From an uncultured Sutterella sp. (lineage in GTDB: Bacteria; Pseudomonadota; Gammaproteobacteria; Burkholderiales; Burkholderiaceae_F), in the NCBI GenBank assembly GCA_900544335.1, contig UQUS01000030.1, positions 1 to 19,358 on the forward strand: a stretch of DNA of 19,358 bases. Reading direction: 5' to 3'. A program made the translations under genes and the position numbers. The notes beneath the pieces are model-generated. The model had not been told where the DNA came from. It searched no databases and saw nothing but the letters and a program-made list of their open reading frames with translations. Below, one piece after another: positions 13,977 through 19,358 of the stretch. Positions within the stretch are counted from its first letter, which is position 1, and each line of letters starts with the position of its first letter.

Positions 13977-14054
13977 GCTAACCGCCGAACGGGGGTTAGC
14001 AAAACCCCGATTAGGCCTTGAATTTTCTGCCTTTATTCTTTTCTGGGGTTTCTC
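13977..14054 (+). promoter_or_regulatory. Structured guaB leader with competing hairpins
   Basis: Three helices can be drawn. A: 13977-13986 with 13991-14000 (GCTAACCGCC/GGGGGTTAGC, one mismatch, loop GAAC). B: GGGGTT 13992-13997 with AACCCC 14003-14008, loop 5 nt. C: AAACCCC 14002-14008 with GGGGTTT 14045-14051, covering the GGGG that serves as ribosome binding site 6 nt before the ATG. A and C can coexist; B excludes both and frees the start. I do not recognise it as a known riboswitch class. Confidence 0.5.
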
Positions 14055-15521
14055 ATGCGCCTTCTGCAAAAAGCTCTCACCTTCGATGATGTTCTGCTCG
14101 TCCCGGCCCACTCTTGCGTTCTGCCGCGCGACGTGCAATTAAAGTCCCGTTTAACACGTAAAATCACCCTGAATCTTCCGATGCTCTCGGCGGCCATGGA
14201 TACGGTCACCGAAGCTACCCTCGCGATTGCCATGGCCCAAGAAGGCGGTATCGGCATCATCCATAAGAATATGACACCCGAGCAGCAGGCTCGGGAAGTC
14301 GCTCGTGTCAAACGCCACGAAGCGGGTATTGTCGGCGACCCGATTACGGTTGCCCCCGACATGCTGATCGGCGATGTGATTGCCATGTGTGCCGAACACA
14401 AGATTAGCGGCGTTCCTGTCGTTCAGGGACAGCAGGTCCTCGGCATTGTCACCAACCGAGATCTTCGCTTTGAAACCCGCATGAATTTACCCGTCAAAGA
14501 GGTCATGACCCCGAAAGAGCGCCTCGTGACGGTTCGGGAAGGCAGTTCGCTCGAAGAAGCCAAACGCCTCATGCATGAAAATCGCTTAGAGCGCGTTCTT
14601 GTTGTCGACGGCAACTTTAACCTTAAGGGGCTCATTACCGTCAAGGATATCGTCAAGGCCACGGAACACCCCAATGCGGCCAAAGACAAGGACGGAAAAC
14701 TCCTTGCCGGGGCTTCGATCGGTGTCGGAGCCGGCACGGAAGAGCGTCTGGAAAAACTTGTCGATGCCGGAGTCGACGTTGTCGTCGTGGATACGGCGCA
14801 CGGCCACTCCGAAGGCGTTTTGCAGCGTGTTCGCTGGGTCAAGGAACACTACCCGAATCTTCAGGTCGTCGGCGGCAACATTGCAACGGCAGCCGCAGCG
14901 AGGGCGCTTGCCGATTGCGGCGTCGATGCCGTGAAGGTCGGTATCGGACCGGGCTCCATTTGCACGACACGTATTGTGGCCGGCGTCGGCGTTCCGCAGA
15001 TTACGGCCATCAGCAATGTGGCAGAAGCCCTTAAAGACACGGACATTCCCCTTATTGCCGACGGCGGTATCCGATTCTCGGGCGACATTGCCAAGGCCTT
15101 TGCGGCCGGTGCCAACACCGTAATGATGGGCGGTATGCTTGCCGGCACCGAAGAAGCCCCCGGAGAAATCATTCTGTATCAAGGACGTTCCTACAAGTCC
15201 TATCGCGGAATGGGCTCGCTCGGAGCCATGTTCAAGGGTTCGGCCGATCGGTACTTCCAGGATAACAACTCCGGCAACATCAACAAGCTCGTACCCGAAG
15301 GTATCGAAGGCATGGTGCCTTACAAGGGATCGGTGCTGACGATTCTGTACCAGATGGCCGGGGGACTGCGCAGTGCCATGGGTTACTGCGGATGCCAGAC
15401 CATCGATCAGATGCGTGAGAAGGCTGAATTTGTGGAAATCACAGCGGCCGGCTGGCGTGAAAGCCACGTTCATGACGTCAAGATTACCAAGGAAGCCCCG
15501 AACTACCGCCAGGAAAACTAA
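14055..15521 (+). CDS. guaB: IMP dehydrogenase
   Basis: A 488-residue enzyme oxidising IMP to XMP with NAD+, the committed step to guanine nucleotides; cytoplasmic tetramer. N-terminal LTFDDVLLVPAHS is diagnostic. A pair of CBS domains occupies roughly 95-205, which in this family bind adenine or guanine nucleotides and tune activity. VVVDTAHGHS, then GIGPGSICTTRIV with the catalytic Cys303, then ADGGIRFSGDIAKAFAAGA (phosphate loop) and YRGMGSLGAM (flap) are all intact. Length matches the family. It carries its own promoter and leader and ends in a strong terminator. guaA, often the next gene in beta-proteobacteria, is not here. Confidence 0.98.
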   Translation: MRLLQKALTFDDVLLVPAHSCVLPRDVQLKSRLTRKITLNLPMLSAAMDTVTEATLAIAMAQEGGIGIIHKNMTPEQQAREVARVKRHEAGIVGDPITVAPDMLIGDVIAMCAEHKISGVPVVQGQQVLGIVTNRDLRFETRMNLPVKEVMTPKERLVTVREGSSLEEAKRLMHENRLERVLVVDGNFNLKGLITVKDIVKATEHPNAAKDKDGKLLAGASIGVGAGTEERLEKLVDAGVDVVVVDTAHGHSEGVLQRVRWVKEHYPNLQVVGGNIATAAAARALADCGVDAVKVGIGPGSICTTRIVAGVGVPQITAISNVAEALKDTDIPLIADGGIRFSGDIAKAFAAGANTVMMGGMLAGTEEAPGEIILYQGRSYKSYRGMGSLGAMFKGSADRYFQDNNSGNINKLVPEGIEGMVPYKGSVLTILYQMAGGLRSAMGYCGCQTIDQMREKAEFVEITAAGWRESHVHDVKITKEAPNYRQEN

Positions 15522-15555
15522 ATCGATTCAGGCGACAAGAAGTTCACCTGACTTT

Positions 15556-15592
15556 ACCGCCCGCCACAGTCTCGTGTTGCGGGCGGTTTTTT
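15556..15592 (+). terminator. Intrinsic terminator of guaB
   Basis: ACCGCCCGC (15556-15564) pairs perfectly with GCGGGCGGT (15579-15587), loop 14 nt, followed by a run of T. It lies 35 bp after the guaB stop. Confidence 0.9.
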
Positions 15593-15606
15593 AAATGTCG
15601 CCCCGA

Positions 15607-16188
15607 TTAGAGCGAAACCTCGATGGCCTTTCCGATGGTGTAAAAATGCCCGCCTGCGACGTAGTGCAGCGTGCGCAAGTCATCGGGCGCCGTTTCAAAG
15701 TGAAAATGCCCGTCGCGAAAGACTCGGGTATCGGACCAGGCGGCTACACACTCGCCGGCAAATAGGTCATAGGTCTTTTCGTTAAATTCGTTCGGAATGA
15801 CCTTGAAAATCATCCAGGCCACACACCCGGCAAGAAGCGGGATATCAAATCCATCCTGGTAAAAGAAGGTTCCTTCCGAGTGCTTGAGTTTTTCGGGGTC
15901 GTCGTTTTCACTGATGCTTCCGAGCGCCAAGACGGTTTTTGCAATCGATACCGTCGGAATTTGTAGCGCAAAGTACCCGCTTTTTTCGATTAAAGCACGT
16001 GTGTAATGGGTTTTATCGACGACAACCGACGCTTTGCAAGGCATTAAATCCAAGTTGCACGCCCAGGCAACGGCCAGAGCATCGACCTTGCCGTCAAATG
16101 CAGCAGAAACGACAGTGGTCGGTCCGATATTCAGGAGCCGATAGACCTTAGCCGGGTCAACCGGCGCAATCGTGTTTTTATTGATCAT
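15607..16188 (-). CDS. Flavin reductase-like domain protein (FMN-binding split barrel)
   Basis: A 193-residue protein. GPTTVVSAAFDGKVDALAVAW near the N-terminus, CKASVVVDKTHYTRALIEKSGYFALQIP, and the Gly-Ser element LALGSISENDDPEK match the flavin-reductase-like domain (the flavoredoxin/DUF447-type branch); FMN binding is expected and the redox partner is unknown. The ATG overlaps the stop of the upstream aldehyde dehydrogenase gene by 4 nt (ATGA), with GAGGAAAAG as ribosome binding site inside that gene, so the two are coupled. It converges on guaB, with the guaB terminator between them. Confidence 0.85.
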   Translation of the reverse strand: MINKNTIAPVDPAKVYRLLNIGPTTVVSAAFDGKVDALAVAWACNLDLMPCKASVVVDKTHYTRALIEKSGYFALQIPTVSIAKTVLALGSISENDDPEKLKHSEGTFFYQDGFDIPLLAGCVAWMIFKVIPNEFNEKTYDLFAGECVAAWSDTRVFRDGHFHFETAPDDLRTLHYVAGGHFYTIGKAIEVSL

Positions 16189-17642
16189 CTTTTCCTCACT
16201 AAAAAATTCAATAGCCGTTTGGCCGTTTCCGAATACGGGGGATCGAGCCAGCCGAATCCGGAAAATGGCGACTGATGAAAAACCGGTGTCATTCGACTCA
16301 TCGCGTCAAAACCGGCTTTCCCGTGATAGGCGCCCATACCGCACGAACCGACCCCTCCGAACGGAAGTCGATTTTGGGCGTAATGAAGGAGCGTGTCGTT
16401 GACGGTTATCCCGCCGCAGGGCACCGTTTGTGAAACGCGCGCAATGCGTCTTTTATCCGTATCAAACCAATAAAGTGCTAAGGGCGTTTCTTCAAGTGCT
16501 CTTAATTGTGCGATTTCCCGGTCAATGTCCGTATACGACGTCAGGACAAGAGCCGGACCGAAGATTTCCTCGCGTGCGATACGACTGTCAGCGGGCGGGT
16601 CGATGACAGCCACAAGGGCCGGTCGCAACACATCGCCTGAGACAGCAGGCACGATTTCATCGCTCGTTGCGCCGAGTTCTACGGCCTCTTTGAGTAATCC
16701 GGCAACGTGACGCGCATGACGCAAATCGATGAGTGCCGAAAGAGCCCGCGGATCGGGGCAAAGCCGGCGTGCCTGGTTTTTGAGTTCGGAAAGAAACGAT
16801 GCCATATCGTCTCGGTGAACGCGAACAACATCGGGAGCAATACAGGTCTGGCCGGCATTAAGGAGTTTTCCGACCAGAATGCGACGCGCAGCGTGCGCAA
16901 GATCTACTCCTCGGGCCACAAGCGTCTGACTTTTTCCTCCGAGTTCCAAAAGAACCGGTGTCAGATGGATTGAGGCCTCTTGCATCACGGCTCGGCCGAC
17001 AACGCCCCCTCCCGTATACACAAGTAAATTAAACGGAAGCCGCGTAAATTCCTGCGCCAGATCCGGTCCGCCGCTAATCGCAGCCAACTCCGTTGCATCA
17101 AACGCGTTATCAACAAGTTCGGCTAAAAGCGTCGATGTTACGGGACTACGCTCCGGAAGTTTCATGAGAACACGGTTTCCGGCCGCCAGCGCATCGACGA
17201 CCGGCGTCAGACTGATAGCAAGCGGATAGTTCCAAGCCCCGAGAACACCGATTACTCCGCGCGGGGCCGGACAAAGAGAACTTGTCGCCGGAAAAAACAT
17301 CCAAGGCGTTCTTACGCGTCGCGTCCGAGACCAAACAGGACCTTGCGCGAGCATCAAATCGATTTCCGAGAGAATCTGGGAGATTTCGGCAAGATAAACC
17401 TCCTCAACGGGTTTTCCGTGAAAATCCTCGGAAACGGCCTGCGCGAGGCAATCGGCATTACCCGAAATCAGTTCACGCAAGCGCACAAGTCGCCGACGCC
17501 TCTCTGACCAATCTTCTCGGTCGGAGGCCAGAAACGCCTTTCTTTGGTGTTCAAACAACGCTGTTAATTCTTTTTGAGAGATATTTCCAGTCTTCACAAG
17601 GCCTTGTTCCCTCCTCAGCGTAAAATGAATCTTTTCGTTCAT
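16185..17642 (-). CDS. NAD(P)-dependent aldehyde dehydrogenase, coniferyl-aldehyde-dehydrogenase-like
   Basis: A 485-residue aldehyde dehydrogenase oxidising an aldehyde to the acid. Catalytic residues are in place: Asn138 in GVLGAWNYP, Glu233 in LLELGGKSQ, and Cys267 in NAGQTCIAP. EEIFGPAL and PFGGVGSCGMGAYHGKAGFD complete the class 3-like (short, membrane-tail or coniferyl type) pattern. The C-terminus (YSETAKRLLNFLVRKR) resembles that branch. The substrate is not defined. The start at 17642 (MNEKIHF) is chosen since AAGGT lies upstream and a longer reading from 17699 would overlap the start of the divergent symporter. It is the first gene of a two-gene unit with the flavin reductase-like protein. 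Confidence 0.9.
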   Translation of the reverse strand: MNEKIHFTLRREQGLVKTGNISQKELTALFEHQRKAFLASDREDWSERRRRLVRLRELISGNADCLAQAVSEDFHGKPVEEVYLAEISQILSEIDLMLAQGPVWSRTRRVRTPWMFFPATSSLCPAPRGVIGVLGAWNYPLAISLTPVVDALAAGNRVLMKLPERSPVTSTLLAELVDNAFDATELAAISGGPDLAQEFTRLPFNLLVYTGGGVVGRAVMQEASIHLTPVLLELGGKSQTLVARGVDLAHAARRILVGKLLNAGQTCIAPDVVRVHRDDMASFLSELKNQARRLCPDPRALSALIDLRHARHVAGLLKEAVELGATSDEIVPAVSGDVLRPALVAVIDPPADSRIAREEIFGPALVLTSYTDIDREIAQLRALEETPLALYWFDTDKRRIARVSQTVPCGGITVNDTLLHYAQNRLPFGGVGSCGMGAYHGKAGFDAMSRMTPVFHQSPFSGFGWLDPPYSETAKRLLNFLVRKR

Positions 17643-17688
17643 CGGTGCAGGTACCTTATCCCGCTTCCATACTTTACGAGCATACGCC

Positions 17689-19170
17689 ATGTTTGACAAT
17701 CCGATTGCCGTAACATTTTGCGGCTATTTGTTTTTAATGATTACCTTAGGGTTTTGCGCCTACTTTTATACGCGAAATTTCAACGACTATATCTTGGGCG
17801 GCAGACGCGTAGGCGGTGTCATTACGGCACTTTCCGTCGGCGCAAGCGACATGAGCGGATGGCTTTTAATGGGAGTTCCGGGAGCAGCCTACGCCGCCGG
17901 TCTTTGTGAAAGTTGGATTGCCATCGGACTGACGCTCGGCACGTACTTTAACTGGCGCCTGGTTTCCGCCCGGTTGCGTCTTTATACGGAACTTGAACAC
18001 AACTCGCTCACTCTTCCGGACTTTTTCACGCATCGCTTCAATGACAAGAGTCGGTGGCTTCGCATCATCTCGGCCATCGTCATTTTGATTTTCTTTACGA
18101 TTTACTGCTCAAGCGGCATGGTTGCCGGGGCACGCCTGTTTGAAAGCACGTTCGACATGCCCTACTCGACAGCCATCTGGCTCGGAGCTGCCGCAACGAT
18201 TGCCTACGTCTTTATCGGTGGGTTTTTGGCCGTCAGCTGGACCGATGCCATTCAGGCCTCGCTCATGTGTCTGGCACTGGTGATTACCCCGATTGTCGTC
18301 ATGAGCGATTTGGGCGGCTTTTCCGCCACCGTTGACCGTGTCGTTTCCATTGACCCGAACATGATCAATCTCATGCAAGGGCAGACCGTCGTCGGCGTTG
18401 TGAGTCTTCTGGCTTGGGGCTTAGGATACTTCGGACAACCGCACATTCTCGTGCGCTTTATGGCGGCCGAATCGATTCGTGTTCTTCCCAATGCACGCCG
18501 CATTTCCATTATGTGGATGATTTTCTCGCTTTCCGGTGCCGTTTCCGTGGGTTTTTTCGGAGCGGCCTTCTTTGCCGAACATGCTGATTTGGTCGGACCG
18601 GTTGCCGAAAATAACGAGCGTATTTTCATCATCTTGGCACAAGTCCTCTTTAATCCCTGGATTGCCGGCATTTTGATGTCTGCCGTCCTGGCCGCCGTCA
18701 TGTCGACGCTCTCATGCCAACTGCTCGTGTGCTCATCAACGCTCACGGAAGACTTTTACCGCGTTTTCTTCCGTCCGAAGGCTTCGCAGTTCGAACTCAT
18801 GTGCTTCGGACGCGGCATGGTGCTTTTGATTGCTTTGATTGCCATTCTCATTGCTCTTGATCCCAACAGTCTTGTTTTCGGACTCGTCAGTTACGCTTGG
18901 GCAGGTTTCGGAGCCGCCTTCGGACCGGTGATTCTCATCGGGTTGTGGTGGAAGCGTATGAATCGGAGCGGGGCCTTAGCCGGCATGGTTGTCGGCGCGG
19001 CAACCGTCCTGATTTGGCATCACTTTGCCTGGTTCGGTCTGTATGAGATCCTTCCGGGCTTTATCCTCGCGAGTATCGCCATCTTTGTCGTCAGCCTGAT
19101 GACAGAGGAACCCTCTGACGATATGAAGAAAAACTTCGAGACGGTCGCAACGGCGGTTCACGACCTGTAA
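17689..19170 (+). CDS. putP: Sodium/proline symporter
   Basis: A 493-residue inner-membrane symporter of the SSS family, about 13 transmembrane helices, importing L-proline with Na+. SDMSGWLLMG (53-62) contains the Asp and Ser equivalent to the Na+-site Asp55 and Ser57 of E. coli PutP. YTELEHNSLTLPDFF, the Gly-rich LLAWGLGYFGQPHILVRFMA, and STLSCQLLVCSSTLTEDFY are strongly PutP-like. Length is close to the E. coli protein (502). Only 46 bp separate its ATG from that of the divergent aldehyde dehydrogenase, so its promoter probably reaches into that gene; no clear ribosome binding site is seen. Confidence 0.93.
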   Translation: MFDNPIAVTFCGYLFLMITLGFCAYFYTRNFNDYILGGRRVGGVITALSVGASDMSGWLLMGVPGAAYAAGLCESWIAIGLTLGTYFNWRLVSARLRLYTELEHNSLTLPDFFTHRFNDKSRWLRIISAIVILIFFTIYCSSGMVAGARLFESTFDMPYSTAIWLGAAATIAYVFIGGFLAVSWTDAIQASLMCLALVITPIVVMSDLGGFSATVDRVVSIDPNMINLMQGQTVVGVVSLLAWGLGYFGQPHILVRFMAAESIRVLPNARRISIMWMIFSLSGAVSVGFFGAAFFAEHADLVGPVAENNERIFIILAQVLFNPWIAGILMSAVLAAVMSTLSCQLLVCSSTLTEDFYRVFFRPKASQFELMCFGRGMVLLIALIAILIALDPNSLVFGLVSYAWAGFGAAFGPVILIGLWWKRMNRSGALAGMVVGAATVLIWHHFAWFGLYEILPGFILASIAIFVVSLMTEEPSDDMKKNFETVATAVHDL

Positions 19171-19189
19171 TCCGATTTCCGATACTGCG

Positions 19190-19224
19190 AAAAGGGCAAT
19201 ATCCTCCGGGGTGTTGCCCTTTTT
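19190..19224 (+). terminator. Intrinsic terminator of putP
   Basis: AAAAGGGCAA (19190-19199) pairs with TTGCCCTTTT (19214-19223), loop 14 nt, with further T after it. It lies 20 bp past the putP stop. The A-rich left flank could let it act on the opposite strand too. Confidence 0.85.
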
Positions 19225-19358
19225 CTTTTCTAAGGCGCTGTTTTCGAACCGTCCAATCCCCTCGAGGCAGTCGCAAAAAACATTCCGTCTTTTGCGCCCT
19301 TAATTCCGGAAACTACAGAACGTATTTCGTGATAGCACTCTCAAACAGAGCAACATAG
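19225..19358. other. Window end, no supported gene
   Basis: No open frame of convincing length. On the minus strand a short frame entering from the edge reads YVALFESAITKYVL and stops at 19313-19315; it could be the C-terminus of a gene that lies beyond the window, but 14 codons are too few to say. Confidence 0.2.

Noticed and set aside
13915..14142. A 75-codon plus-strand frame crossing into guaB
   Set aside because: It overlaps the promoter, leader and the well-supported start of guaB, has no recognisable domain, and ends inside guaB.
14586..15473. A 295-codon minus-strand frame within guaB
   Set aside because: Antisense to a fully conserved IMP dehydrogenase; its length reflects codon bias on the coding strand.
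18252..18746. A 164-codon minus-strand frame within putP
   Set aside because: Antisense to conserved PutP motifs, and its composition is unlike a real protein.
19236..19270. A GGTTCGAA-like stretch on the minus strand suggestive of a tRNA T-arm
   Set aside because: The flanking bases do not pair to form a T-stem, and no acceptor, D- or anticodon arm could be drawn.

Overview
The window looks like a chromosomal segment of a beta-proteobacterium of the Sutterellaceae type (Sutterella/Parasutterella-like, Burkholderiales). This is an inference from the gene neighbourhoods (polA with a DUF2782 protein, thrB and a BPSS1780-type membrane protein; smpB with rnfH and guaB), from roughly 50% GC, and from a large autotransporter with the long type V signal peptide typical of this group. 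No rRNA, tRNA, CRISPR array or intact insertion sequence was seen.

Region 1 (1-3900, accessory). A long minus-strand autotransporter passenger fills 116-3259. Its frame is broken by a run of ten G (C on the coding strand) at 127-136. Beyond the run, one other frame stays open to the window edge and would be joined by 11 or 8 bases, so this reads as a phase-variable surface protein caught OFF. Upstream lie about 380 bp of gene-free DNA rich in dyads and a 73-codon remnant of an AAA+/DUF4143 ATPase.

Region 2 (3901-6020). A minus-strand pair encodes a ZIP-family metal transporter followed by a Nim/pyridoxamine-oxidase-like flavoprotein. A divergent META-domain lipoprotein lies on the plus strand. 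The gap between them holds an orphan intrinsic terminator that may end a small RNA.

Region 3 (6022-12416, housekeeping). polA (minus) appears to have lost its 3'-5' proofreading residues. Divergent from it is a compact plus-strand operon: DUF2782 exported protein, thrB (homoserine kinase, threonine synthesis), BPSS1780-type membrane protein, and two tandem divergent nitroreductases separated by a perfect 16-bp palindrome.

Region 4 (12396-15600). A Nudix hydrolase and smpB (trans-translation) overlap on the minus strand. Divergent from them come rnfH and guaB (IMP dehydrogenase, the committed step to GMP). guaB has a clear -10 box and a leader able to form mutually exclusive hairpins, one covering its ribosome binding site. 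A strong terminator follows guaB; guaA is not adjacent.

Region 5 (15607-19358). A translationally coupled aldehyde dehydrogenase and flavin-reductase-like protein (minus) diverge from a PutP-type sodium/proline symporter, which ends in an intrinsic terminator. The last ~130 bp hold no gene I can support.
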